Positions 29,193 through 37,306 of a stretch of DNA of 64,000 bases are shown piece after piece. Made by a program: the position numbers and the translations under genes. Positions within the stretch are counted from its first letter, which is position 1, and each line of letters starts with the position of its first letter. Below the pieces are notes generated by a model. That model made no database searches. It was given only the letters and a program-made list of their open reading frames with translations, and was not told where the DNA came from. This DNA comes from Acidocella sp. 20-57-95 (GTDB lineage: Bacteria > Pseudomonadota > Alphaproteobacteria > Acetobacterales > Acetobacteraceae), in assembly GCA_002255575.1 (NCBI GenBank), contig NCAT01000001.1, forward strand, positions 1 to 64,000, read 5' to 3'.

Positions 29193-30598
29193 AACGTGCC
29201 TGCCAGTGCGCGAATCACATCGGCATCATCGAAGGGGAAAATTTCAGTACCGATCATCTGCCCTTGCTCATGGCCTTTACCGGCCACCACCAGCACATCG
29301 CCTAGGCCCAACATGTTCAGACCGGCGGCGATGGCGGCGCCACGCTCAGCAATTTCAATGCCACCTGGGCAGGCTGCCATAATGGCCGCGCGAATGGTGG
29401 CGGCGTTTTCGGTACGTGGATTATCATCCGTCACAATCGCCACATCGGCAAAGTTTGCAGCAGCAGCGCCCATCAAAGGCCGTTTACCGGAGTCACGGTC
29501 ACCGCCCGCCCCAAAAACGATGATCAATTTGCCGGTGGCGTGCGGACGGAGAGCTTGCAACACGCGTTCAATCGCATCAGGCGTATGGGCGTAATCCACA
29601 TAGGCGGCCGCACCGTTGGGCAAAGTTGCCGCACATTCCAAACGGCCACGCACGCCGCGTAGTTTCGGTGCATAAGACCAGGCATTCGGCACCCCGATCG
29701 CTTGTGCCAAAGATGCCGCCAAAACGGCATTATCAGCCTGAAAGCGGCCCGGCAGGTTAAGTATCTCGGTCGGGCGGCTGCCGGGCAGATTGGCAGTGAC
29801 CAACTGGCCACCCGGAAACGCTTTGGCATCGGCCACACTTACCAGCCGCAACGCCAGCCCGCGCCGGACGGATATATCGCGCAAGGCCGCCAATGTTTCC
29901 TTGTCCATATCTGCCATCGCCACCGCCGGGGCCCCGCGTGGCAACAGAGTTTCAAACAGGCGCAATTTGGCGGCGCGGTAGGCGGCCATGCTGCCATGGT
30001 AATCCAGATGGTCGCGAGTAAGGTTGGTGAACCCGCCAGCACTCAGCTTCAGCCCGGCCATCCGGCTTTGTTCCAGCCCGTGTGAGGACGCTTCCAAGGC
30101 GGCATGGGTAATGCCGCGGCTGGCGAGGTCTGCGAGCGTATTGGCTAAAGTCACGGCATCTGGCGTGGTGAGGGTATCCGCGTGGGGTAAGCCATCGGCG
30201 ATCACCCCTAGCGTGCCGAGCGAGGCGGCGCGATGGCCCGATAGAACCAGGATTTGGCGCAGGAAATCCACCGTGCTGGTTTTGCCGTTGGTGCCGGTCA
30301 CCGCCACCAGGGTTTCTGGCATCGGGCCGGCAAGTTCGGCGGCAATTTGGGCCAGCTTGGTGCGCGGGGCGGCATCGGTCAGCAGCGGGCGCTCTGGCAC
30401 GCCTGGCGGCCATTCGGTGCCCAAAGGTGCTAAAATGGCGGCGGCACCGCGCGCCACGGCATCGGCAATAAAAGCCCGGCCGTCCTGCTTCGCACCCGGT
30501 AGGGCGGCAAACACAAAGCCGGGCTTTACGGCGCGGCTGTCAGCGGTGATGCCTTGGATGCTCATGCCCATCAGCTCAGTTATTCGCAATTTCGACAT
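29189..30598 (-). CDS. murE: UDP-MurNAc-L-Ala-D-Glu--meso-diaminopimelate ligase
   Basis: Third Mur ligase. 469 aa. N-terminal SIQGITADSRAVKPGFVFAALPG, ATP loop VTGTNGKTSTVDFLR, NLTRDHLDYHGSM, VDYAHTPDAIE, and the DDNPRTE motif whose Asn-Pro-Arg context indicates meso-diaminopimelate rather than lysine. C-terminal AGKGHEQGQ. Its first 23 nt lie within the 3' end of ftsI. Confidence 0.96.
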   Translation of the reverse strand: MSKLRITELMGMSIQGITADSRAVKPGFVFAALPGAKQDGRAFIADAVARGAAAILAPLGTEWPPGVPERPLLTDAAPRTKLAQIAAELAGPMPETLVAVTGTNGKTSTVDFLRQILVLSGHRAASLGTLGVIADGLPHADTLTTPDAVTLANTLADLASRGITHAALEASSHGLEQSRMAGLKLSAGGFTNLTRDHLDYHGSMAAYRAAKLRLFETLLPRGAPAVAMADMDKETLAALRDISVRRGLALRLVSVADAKAFPGGQLVTANLPGSRPTEILNLPGRFQADNAVLAASLAQAIGVPNAWSYAPKLRGVRGRLECAATLPNGAAAYVDYAHTPDAIERVLQALRPHATGKLIIVFGAGGDRDSGKRPLMGAAAANFADVAIVTDDNPRTENAATIRAAIMAACPGGIEIAERGAAIAAGLNMLGLGDVLVVAGKGHEQGQMIGTEIFPFDDADVIRALAGTL

Positions 30599-32603
30599 TT
30601 TTTACTCTCGGCGCGCGGGCGGCTAAATGCCCTTTGGGATCCAACGGCGCGGCAGGCGCCGGGCGTTGCGAACCATCATGCGACTGAGAAAGCAAGCGGT
30701 CCGGGTGCCCGGTTTTTGCTGGGCTGTCCCCCGGAGGTTTTTCGCCAAGTAATTCATAGGCAAAGCCGTTGGCACCAGCGGGTAGCGGGTGATTTGGGCC
30801 GAGTGCGGTTTGGCCCGGCGGCGGGGTGGGGTTCATCGGAATCGTCAGCGATGCCTGCAAAGCAGCCAGCGTATCGCCAGTTGCGGGCAAAACCCCCAGC
30901 ATCGGGCCAATACGCGCGATAATCCGGCCTACTGTGGGTGCCGCAATCACGCCGCCGGTGGTGAAGCCCGCGGTTGTGGCATCCGGCTTGGGCTGCAGCA
31001 CCAGCACGTAAATTACATATTGCGGGTCGTTCATCGGGAACGCCGCCATGAAGGAGGCGTTATTGGTGTGTTGCAAATACTTGCCATCCGGCCCCACCAC
31101 CTGCGCGGTGCCGGTTTTGCCACCAATCACATAGCCTGGGACTGCGGCGTTTTTGCCGGTGCCGGACATCACCACACCGGTCATCAGCTTGCGCATGATA
31201 TCGGATGTTTCCTGGCTCATCACCCGTACCCCTTGCGGCTGCGGGCCGGTGGGGGGCACTGCCACCAAGGTGGGGTTGTAGCGAATGCCGCCATTCACGA
31301 TCGGCAATACGCCAGTGACCAGGTGCAAAGGCGAAACCGCGATGCCGTTGCCGAACGATACGGTCATCGTGGTCGATAATCCCCAATTTTTCAGCGACGG
31401 GTAAAGCGGTGGCGAGGCTTCAGGAAGTTCGACCGGCAGCTTATTGAAAAAACCTTGTTTGCGGTACCAATCCTGCTCGATATGCGGGCCCAGAATGGTG
31501 GCGATCCGCGAAGCGCCAATATTCGAGGACACATTGATAATCTGTGGTACCGCCATCCAGACGTTGGTGGGCTCAAAGTCGGTGATGGTGAATTTGCCGA
31601 CATGCAGCGGATGCGAGGTGTCGAAATAATCCCAATAGTGGATCATGCCGGAATCGAGCGCCATTGAGACGGTTTGCAATTTGAACACGCTGCCCGGCTC
31701 GTAATTGCCGGTCACGCAGCGGTTGAAGCGGCTGTCAGCGCTGGCATCGCCAAGCGTCCCGGCGTCGTAATCTGGCAGGCTGACCATCGCCAGCACCTCC
31801 CCGGTATGGGCATTCATCACGATCGCGCAGCCGCCGGGGGATTGGAATTCCTTGATGGCAGAGGCGAGTTCATCATGAACAATGCCTTCAATGCCGATAT
31901 CGATTGAAAGCGCTAAGGATGCGGGGTTGGTGGTCAAGCGGGTTTGGAAATATTCTTCCACCCCGGCAATGCCTTTGCCGCCAACATCGATGCCGCCCAG
32001 AATATGGGCGGCAAGATCACCTTCCGGGTAATGGCGCTTTTCGCCGCTTTCAAAATTCACCCCTGGAATGCCGAGCGCGTTCACCGCCAATTCTTCACTT
32101 GGGGTGAGTTTACGGTCGAGATAGACGAAATCCTTGCCCGAAGAGAGGCGTTTTGCCGTTTCCGCGACGTCAAGCCCGGGCAACACGCTGGCCAGCTTGG
32201 CGGCGGCATCGGCAGCATTGGGCACTTGCTTCGGGTCAGCATAAAGCTCGGCCCCCGGCAGCGAGACCGCCAGAATGGTGCCGTTACGGTCGGTGATGCT
32301 GGCGCGACCGGGCGGTGGGGGGGTCATGTCCAGTTGCGGCTGCATGGCGGCCAGCACGGCCTGGGTGGGCAAAATAGGGTGGATGATAGTGGCGTATGTC
32401 AGACGCAGCGCCAGCACCACATAAAGCAGGCTAAACAATCCCGCACTGACCAGCATCCGCTTACGGGCTTTGTCCAAGCGGGCGCGATGCTGCAAATCCG
32501 GCGTGGTGACGCGGACATGTTCCATGCGCAGCGTGGCCCCCTGACCCGGCGCACCTCTGCGGCGCGACGGTGGGGGCGGTTCCGGGCGGAAGGTCAGGGT
32601 CAA
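30576..32603 (-). CDS. ftsI: Septal peptidoglycan transpeptidase FtsI (PBP3)
   Basis: Class B penicillin-binding protein that crosslinks septal peptidoglycan. 675 aa. A Pro/Arg-rich cytoplasmic stretch, one membrane anchor (about 50-68), the dimerisation/pedestal domain beginning RASITDRNGTILA, then the transpeptidase: active-site S305 in GSVFK, S359-S-N361, and K496-T-G. The C-terminus has an unusual Pro/Ala-rich tail of roughly 80 residues after the catalytic fold, echoing the tail on FtsL next door. ATGA overlap with ftsL, 23-nt overlap with murE. Confidence 0.95.
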   Translation of the reverse strand: MTLTFRPEPPPPSRRRGAPGQGATLRMEHVRVTTPDLQHRARLDKARKRMLVSAGLFSLLYVVLALRLTYATIIHPILPTQAVLAAMQPQLDMTPPPPGRASITDRNGTILAVSLPGAELYADPKQVPNAADAAAKLASVLPGLDVAETAKRLSSGKDFVYLDRKLTPSEELAVNALGIPGVNFESGEKRHYPEGDLAAHILGGIDVGGKGIAGVEEYFQTRLTTNPASLALSIDIGIEGIVHDELASAIKEFQSPGGCAIVMNAHTGEVLAMVSLPDYDAGTLGDASADSRFNRCVTGNYEPGSVFKLQTVSMALDSGMIHYWDYFDTSHPLHVGKFTITDFEPTNVWMAVPQIINVSSNIGASRIATILGPHIEQDWYRKQGFFNKLPVELPEASPPLYPSLKNWGLSTTMTVSFGNGIAVSPLHLVTGVLPIVNGGIRYNPTLVAVPPTGPQPQGVRVMSQETSDIMRKLMTGVVMSGTGKNAAVPGYVIGGKTGTAQVVGPDGKYLQHTNNASFMAAFPMNDPQYVIYVLVLQPKPDATTAGFTTGGVIAAPTVGRIIARIGPMLGVLPATGDTLAALQASLTIPMNPTPPPGQTALGPNHPLPAGANGFAYELLGEKPPGDSPAKTGHPDRLLSQSHDGSQRPAPAAPLDPKGHLAARAPRVKNVEIANN

Positions 32604-33457
32604 TTGCTGGACTCAGAATAAGGCCGAGGCGGCGGCAAATCGGCAGCCATCGCCAAAGCCGATCCACCGCCAGAGACAGCGGACGCTATTTCAGGACGTG
32701 GCGCTGCTGGCACATGATAGGCCGATGAATGGTAAACCGGCGCGGCTGCATGCGGTGGCGGCAAAGTCTCTGCCACCACCGTCGGCGCCAAATGTGAAAC
32801 ATCGTGCGGAGCGGATTTGGCAGCCAGACGAGACGCTGGTTGGGAAGGCTTGACCGGGTGATGGGGGGCCACACTGGCGAGCTTCACGGCCGGAGCCGGT
32901 TTTACGGCGGCTGGCTGTGGTATTTTCGGCATAGCCGTTGGCGTGGCCGACGCCATAGCAACAGGCGGCACAACCGGCGCGGTTACCGGCGCGGGCGCGG
33001 GCGCAGCGGCAGCCAGGAATTTCTGTGGGACCGGCGCCTGCGCCACGGGTGCCGTGACCGGCAGTGACGCGACTGGCGGTGAAGAGACTGGCGGTGCAGC
33101 GACTGGCGGCGCAGCAGCGGTAATTTGCGGCGGCATCGGTGCGACGGGATTGTCGATCGGCGCGACCTTGCCTGGCGGCGGCAGGGAAGTCTCCAGGCTG
33201 GCCAAAGTAACTAGCTGGGCCGGCTTCATTGGCTGCAAATCCGTAAATTGCGCGGCGAGTTGCTTAAGACGCGGCGGGGCGGTTTCCAGCGCCCATTGCG
33301 CCTGCAGCACCCGGATACGTTGCTCATCCAGCCGTGTTTGCTGGGCAACGCTGGCCAACTGGTCATCGAGCACCTGCGCCTTATGTTTGACCGCAAACAG
33401 ATACGCACCGGAGCCAGCCGCCAGCATCATTGTCAGCAATGTAAGCGGCCGGATCAT
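32600..33457 (-). CDS. ftsL: FtsL-like divisome protein with long Pro/Ala-rich tail
   Basis: By position between rsmH and ftsI, and by a short N-terminus, one membrane helix (about 4-22) and a coiled coil (about 25-75, [20 protein letters not shown]), this is FtsL, which joins FtsB and FtsQ in activating FtsWI. FtsL is normally about 100-130 aa; this protein is 285 aa. The extra part, from about residue 90 on, is almost wholly Pro, Ala and Val with few charges, predicted periplasmic and disordered. The core motifs are weakly conserved in this family, so the call leans on context. Overlaps both neighbours by 4 nt. Confidence 0.8.
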   Translation of the reverse strand: MIRPLTLLTMMLAAGSGAYLFAVKHKAQVLDDQLASVAQQTRLDEQRIRVLQAQWALETAPPRLKQLAAQFTDLQPMKPAQLVTLASLETSLPPPGKVAPIDNPVAPMPPQITAAAPPVAAPPVSSPPVASLPVTAPVAQAPVPQKFLAAAAPAPAPVTAPVVPPVAMASATPTAMPKIPQPAAVKPAPAVKLASVAPHHPVKPSQPASRLAAKSAPHDVSHLAPTVVAETLPPPHAAAPVYHSSAYHVPAAPRPEIASAVSGGGSALAMAADLPPPRPYSESSN

Positions 33458-34389
33458 GCGGCAAGCCTTTCCATGGCGCGTAATTTGGCGCTGCGGGCGC
33501 GCGGGTTGGCTTTGGCCTCAGCGTCCGATGCGGTGACCGGGCTGCCCGTGAGGAGTTTGAAAAAAGGTTTTGCGGTCGGCAGCATACTGGTGGGGGCATG
33601 GCGTGAGACCCCCGCCGTGCGGCCGCAGGCGCCCGCCATGAAGCGCTTTACAATACGGTCTTCCAGCGAATGGAAGCTGACCACCACCAGCCGCCCACCG
33701 GGCGTAAGCAGAGACGCCGCTTGCGTGAGCGCTGCCTCAACATCCGACAACTCCTCATTCACCGCGATCCGCAACGCTTGAAAACTGCGGGTGGCGGGGT
33801 CAATGCCGGATTTGTCGGGCCGCACGACGCTGCGGATAATTTTTGCCAGATCCAACGTGGTTTGAAATTTTTCCACCTGGCGGCGGTCGATGATGGCCTT
33901 GGCAATCCGGCGGGAGGCTTTTTCCTCGCCAAATTCATATAAAATATCGGCTAGTTCGGATTCCGGCAGCGTATTCACCAAATGCGCCGCACTTACACCG
34001 CTGGTGCCCATACGCATATCAAGCGGACCGTCCTGGCGAAAGCTGAAGCCGCGCGCCGGGTCGTCGATTTGGTAGGAAGACACGCCGAGGTCGAACACCG
34101 CGCCATCCAGGCTGGCGACACCGGCGTTGCCCAGCAGTTCCAAAAGCTCGCCAATCCGGCCTTGCAGCAGATGCAGGCGGTTGGGGTAGTTGGCGGCCAG
34201 TAATGCACCGCGGGCAATGGCGGCGGGGTCACGGTCAATCGCCCAAAGAGTGCATGCTGCGGCATCCAGAATGGTGCGCGCGTAGCCGCCACCACCGAAT
34301 GTGCCATCGAGATAGGTTTTGCCGGATTCTGGCCGCAGCATGGCGACGGCTTCATCGCGCAGCACCGGGATGTGGGAGAATGCGCTCAT
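33454..34389 (-). CDS. rsmH: 16S rRNA (cytosine(1402)-N(4))-methyltransferase
   Basis: AdoMet-dependent methyltransferase (MraW) acting on 16S rRNA C1402 at the ribosomal P site. 311 aa. [10 protein letters not shown] start, AdoMet loop [64 protein letters not shown] and [15 protein letters not shown] are all family signatures. 4-nt overlaps with mraZ and ftsL. Confidence 0.97.
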   Translation of the reverse strand: MSAFSHIPVLRDEAVAMLRPESGKTYLDGTFGGGGYARTILDAAACTLWAIDRDPAAIARGALLAANYPNRLHLLQGRIGELLELLGNAGVASLDGAVFDLGVSSYQIDDPARGFSFRQDGPLDMRMGTSGVSAAHLVNTLPESELADILYEFGEEKASRRIAKAIIDRRQVEKFQTTLDLAKIIRSVVRPDKSGIDPATRSFQALRIAVNEELSDVEAALTQAASLLTPGGRLVVVSFHSLEDRIVKRFMAGACGRTAGVSRHAPTSMLPTAKPFFKLLTGSPVTASDAEAKANPRARSAKLRAMERLAA

Positions 34390-34841
34390 GCGCCGACCGC
34401 CTTGCGCAGCACGCCGCGTTCCTGGTTGCGTTGGCGCACCGCCACTTTATGGGCTTCGGCCGCCGCCGGTTCCCAGATTTGAAAAATTTTACCTGCCCCT
34501 AAAAAAGTTACGCTACCGCTTAGCCCGGCATGGACCACCAGTGATTCAGGCAGCAATACACGGCCTTCTTTGTCGGCTTCCACCGGGTAAGCGTCGGCAT
34601 AAATCGCCACCGCCATGTCGTCATGGTCTTCGCTGAACAAATCCAAACCTTCAAGCTGCTGCTCCAACCCATTGAAAGCGGCTTCCGGCCAGGCTTCGAT
34701 GCAAGGGTGTTTATGCGACGGCCGCAACACAAAATGCGCTGCCCCATCTTCGGCCTTCAGCAACGCCCGGAACGGCGCAGGCACGGACACGCGCCCTTTG
34801 GCGTCGAGCCGATTCTGGTGGGTGCCGACAAACTGGCGCAT
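34386..34841 (-). CDS. mraZ: Transcriptional regulator MraZ
   Basis: DNA-binding protein that represses its own dcw operon and forms ring oligomers. 151 aa with two SpoVT/AbrB-like halves, each with the DxxGR motif: [16 protein letters not shown] near residue 15 and [12 protein letters not shown] near residue 90. First gene of the cluster. Four TGGG repeats lie 30-65 nt before the start, the expected binding array. Confidence 0.95.
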   Translation of the reverse strand: MRQFVGTHQNRLDAKGRVSVPAPFRALLKAEDGAAHFVLRPSHKHPCIEAWPEAAFNGLEQQLEGLDLFSEDHDDMAVAIYADAYPVEADKEGRVLLPESLVVHAGLSGSVTFLGAGKIFQIWEPAAAEAHKVAVRQRNQERGVLRKAVGA

Positions 34842-34870
34842 GGGCGGAAGGGGTTATCCTTTTGGAAAAT

Positions 34871-34908
34871 TATGGGTCGATATGGGATAACATGGGACGA
34901 CGTGGGCC
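34871..34908 (-). promoter_or_regulatory. Putative MraZ operator: four TGGG boxes at 10-bp period
   Basis: TGGG occurs at 34873, 34883, 34893 and 34903 on the plus strand, each separated by exactly 6 nt. MraZ is known to bind TGGGN repeats with this periodicity in front of mraZ. A candidate -35 (TTGACG, 34909-34914 read on the minus strand) sits directly behind the array with a TGTTAT -10-like hexamer inside it, so binding would block RNA polymerase. Promoter hexamers are weaker evidence than the boxes. Confidence 0.78.
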
Positions 34909-35060
34909 GTCAAAGAGAATCGGGGCAAAATCGACTCAAATCGCTTCCGAGTCGTTTAAAAATTTCATGCGAATCTCTGAGAGAATTGGAAAGAAGTTGT
35001 TTATGTTTTGTTCTAATTTTCAGCGCAGAACAAAGCCGCAACACATACCAAAAGAAAAAT

Positions 35061-35435
35061 CCAGACGGCCTATAAGCCGGGTTCTGTCCACGCTTTTGCA
35101 AGCGCTGGACGGCCATTCCTCTGGGACGTGTTTTGCAACACGCCTCGCGCGACCAACCCGGGCGACGGATCGAAAATACTCCCGCTTTCATGCTTTCGCA
35201 CAAAGCCGGCCGCCCCTATTCGGTCTTGCTCCCGGTGGGGTTTACCCTGCCAGCCTTGTTACCAAGGCCGCGGTGCGCTCTTACCGCCCCGTTTCACCCT
35301 TCCCTTCAGGCAAGCCTGGAAGGAGGTTTGTTTTCTGTGGCACTGTCCCTGGGGTCGCCCCCGCCGGCTGTTAGCCGGCACCGTATTTCCGTGGAGCCCG
35401 GACTTTCCTCCACCAAACTAGCTCATACACCGTCA
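35061..35435 (-). ncRNA. rnpB: RNase P RNA, bacterial type A
   Basis: Catalytic RNA of RNase P, which matures tRNA 5' ends. The minus strand reads the conserved 5' block GAGGAAAGTCCGGGCTCCA, then ACGGTGCCGGCTAACAGCCG, CCCCAGGGACAGTGCCACAG, GGTAAGAGCGCACCGCG, GGCAGGGTAAACCCC, GGAGCAAGACCGAATAGGG, CCCAGAGGAATGGCCGTC and the 3' block ACAGAACCCGGCTTATAGG, in the right order; P4 pairing is intact. The 3' end is placed at 35061. The 5' end is uncertain: GACGGT at 35429-35434 can pair with GCCGTC at 35064-35069 as a short P1, leaving only about 18 nt for the P2-P3 region. The 5' part overlaps the 3' end of the exosortase-like gene on the same strand. Confidence 0.93.
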
Positions 35436-36204
35436 ACCCAGGGCCATTATGCCACCAATCCCAGGCCTCAAAGCTGGGCACCATCAGACAGAGGCGAATT
35501 TCTGTCAGCGCGATGCTGGTGAGTAAAGCCGCCAGCAGCCAAGGCAGGTCCGTCCAGTTCAGAGCACGGCCCAAATAGAACTTTACCACGACATAAGCCA
35601 GAATAACGCTGCCGAGCGGCGCCAATGAGGAGCAACCCGTGAGGATGAGGATGCGGAAACTGCCATCGCCCACAATGGCCCCGCTGGCGGTAACGGCAAA
35701 ACCCAACGCACGCAGCAAAGCGGCCACCGCTTGGGCATCAAGCGGGGCAATCGGCAGGGTGAACCTGTCTAAAAACACCATCACGGCACTCAGCGCCAAG
35801 GCCAGCAAGAGCCAGCCAGCTTCCCGGCCAGCCCGTGCCACACATGGTTGCAGCAAGACCCCGGCGCCCAAGACCGCAATGGCGAGCACCGCCCCAAAAC
35901 CGGCAGGCACCAGGCGGACCGCCGCCAGAGCCAGCGCCAGGGCCGCCAGGATAATGTAACGCGCCATTGGCGGCGGTGCGAGCAACTGCCGGGCGCGGGC
36001 AAGTACCATCAGCCAGGCCGCAATATTGAAGGCGCCAAGATGGAAAAAACGATCAAGCCAGGTATCGGCGGCAAGGTTTGCATGCCAGACAAAAAATACG
36101 GCCAAAGCCCCGCAACCAAGGCCGGCCAACGCAAGACCTACCAGCATAGGGGCGTAAAGCCCGGCATCGCCCCAGCGGTAATTATTGGACCAACAATGCT
36201 TCAT
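35371..36204 (-). CDS. Exosortase/archaeosortase-family protein
   Basis: Polytopic inner-membrane cysteine transpeptidase, predicted to cleave a C-terminal sorting signal. 277 aa from ATG 36204. The frame is open another 168 codons upstream, but that part is antisense to the small secreted-protein gene and has no family sequence. About seven or eight hydrophobic segments. The catalytic triad of the family is recognisable: C191 in LTGCSSLAP, R237 in LTEIRLCL and H252 in WWHNGPG. After H252 the protein lacks the last membrane helix I would expect, and the final 16 codons are the conserved 5' block of rnpB read as protein. The proposed substrate is the divergent 67-aa gene 98 nt away. Confidence 0.8.
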   Translation of the reverse strand: MKHCWSNNYRWGDAGLYAPMLVGLALAGLGCGALAVFFVWHANLAADTWLDRFFHLGAFNIAAWLMVLARARQLLAPPPMARYIILAALALALAAVRLVPAGFGAVLAIAVLGAGVLLQPCVARAGREAGWLLLALALSAVMVFLDRFTLPIAPLDAQAVAALLRALGFAVTASGAIVGDGSFRILILTGCSSLAPLGSVILAYVVVKFYLGRALNWTDLPWLLAALLTSIALTEIRLCLMVPSFEAWDWWHNGPGLTVYELVWWRKVRAPRKYGAG

Positions 36205-36301
36205 AAATAAGTTGTAGGGCAAAAGCACGATTTGGGATATTAAGGTTGTAGCGATATTCGTGTTCGCAGTAACGTGCGAGCCATCACTTCGAGAGAATTT
36301 T

Positions 36302-36505
36302 ATGAAAACCGTATCGATCGTCGCAGCATGCTTGGTTGTGACCTTGTTCTCGGTGGCGCCGGCCTTCGCAGAGCAGAATGGTAATGGCGGGAACCCAGCT
36401 CCTGCGGCTGCCCCGGCCCCGGCGTTAGGGGCTGGCATTCCAGCGCTCCTCGCCGTTGGCGGTGGTGCGGCGCTGCTACGGTTGTTACGCAAGCGCGGGG
36501 AGTAG
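36302..36505 (+). CDS. Small secreted protein with C-terminal sorting signal (candidate exosortase substrate)
   Basis: 67 aa from ATG 36302; the GAGAG before it supports this start over an in-frame TTG at 36260. Residues 1-23 are a clear signal peptide ending in AFA. A 17-residue linker rich in Gly, Asn, Ala and Pro follows. Then comes a tripartite C-terminus: a PALGAGIP motif, a hydrophobic helix (about 43-59) and a basic tail RLLRKRGE. This is the architecture of PEP-CTERM-type substrates, with a motif I do not recognise as a named class. The processed peptide would be only some 20 residues. Divergent from the exosortase-like gene. Function beyond sorting is unknown. Confidence 0.75.
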   Translation: MKTVSIVAACLVVTLFSVAPAFAEQNGNGGNPAPAAAPAPALGAGIPALLAVGGGAALLRLLRKRGE

Positions 36506-36569
36506 TGCCGCCATTGTAAGGCCGCAAAGCGGCCGGGGCAGTCCATATTCAGTGGCCGCATCGCAGGAG

Positions 36570-36601
36570 ATGGATTGCTTCGCTCCGCTCGCAATGACGG
36601 G
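36570..36601. repeat. Short palindromic intergenic element
   Basis: ATTGC and GCAAT arms around a TTCGCTCCGCT loop, followed by GACGGG; it resembles the dispersed ATTGC-to-GCAATGACG elements common in proteobacterial intergenic regions. Only copy in this window. The 36506-36691 gap otherwise shows just a GGCCGC-AAA-GCGGCC hairpin at 36520 without a T run. Confidence 0.5.
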
Positions 36602-36691
36602 TCTGCCGTTATGGGGTGGGGGAGCGAGGCGCAGCTATTCAGCTTTAATGACGCGATTAACATGGCGGTGGGCGCTGCAATCCAACACTTC

Positions 36692-37285
36692 TCACGCGTG
36701 ATTAGCACTAAGAATTGTCCACAATGAATCGTTTGCTATGCAATAAATTCGGTGAAAATTTTCCCAATCAAATTTTGAATCTTGCATTACCCGCACTTTT
36801 AATTGCCCTTCAGTCAGTTGTGGCTTGCGCAAATTATTAAATTGCTCTTGCTCCATCTCAAAATTTTTATCGTGGAGTGGCGCTGCATATCTTCCCGCCC
36901 AGAACAATATTTGTTTTGCCCTCAACAGAATAAATTGATCGTTTTTACTTAACTTCGGAAGCTCAGCATCATTCCAAAGATGCAAAAGATCATGCGTAGC
37001 ACGAACACTCTTCTGCCCTAGTTTTCCGCAATTCTTTTCAATTCGTGCTGCGATTACAGCCTTGATGATCAGCTCCAAAGCTAGAGAGGCTTCGCGACCA
37101 AAGCTTTCGCCAAGGGCTACGCCAGGAGTTCCCGAATAACCTAATTCTGATTTGAAGTTATTGAGATCAGTTTGAATTAAGGACCACAAGACAAAGGCTG
37201 TGAAATGTGCATTTTCTGCCTTAGCTTCAAAGTGCAATGGGGCTTTTCGGCGCATCTCATGAATAGATTGAAATGTCTCATTCAT
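36692..37285 (-). CDS. Hypothetical AT-rich protein, possible HEPN-like fold
   Basis: 197 aa, soluble, mostly helical. Not confidently recognised. The pattern of an ELIIKAVIAAR helix, a RATHDLLHLWNDA segment and a later WAGRYAAPL segment recalls HEPN-domain proteins of the small, DUF type, but the catalytic RxxxxH of HEPN ribonucleases is not clearly present. The DNA is distinctly AT-richer than both neighbours, which suggests recent acquisition. It starts 21 nt after the amidase stop on the same strand, with a weak ribosome site. Confidence 0.68.
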   Translation of the reverse strand: MNETFQSIHEMRRKAPLHFEAKAENAHFTAFVLWSLIQTDLNNFKSELGYSGTPGVALGESFGREASLALELIIKAVIAARIEKNCGKLGQKSVRATHDLLHLWNDAELPKLSKNDQFILLRAKQILFWAGRYAAPLHDKNFEMEQEQFNNLRKPQLTEGQLKVRVMQDSKFDWENFHRIYCIANDSLWTILSANHA

Positions 37286-37306
37286 TTTTGAAATAAATTC
37301 TAACTT

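Noticed and set aside
36520-36534. Terminator after the small secreted protein
   Set aside because: The GGCCGC-AAA-GCGGCC hairpin has no T run, so I do not call it a terminator.
36205-36708. A 445-aa form of the exosortase starting at 36708
   Set aside because: The extra 168 codons are antisense to the small secreted-protein gene and to a palindromic repeat, and contain no family sequence; ATG 36204 gives the natural start.
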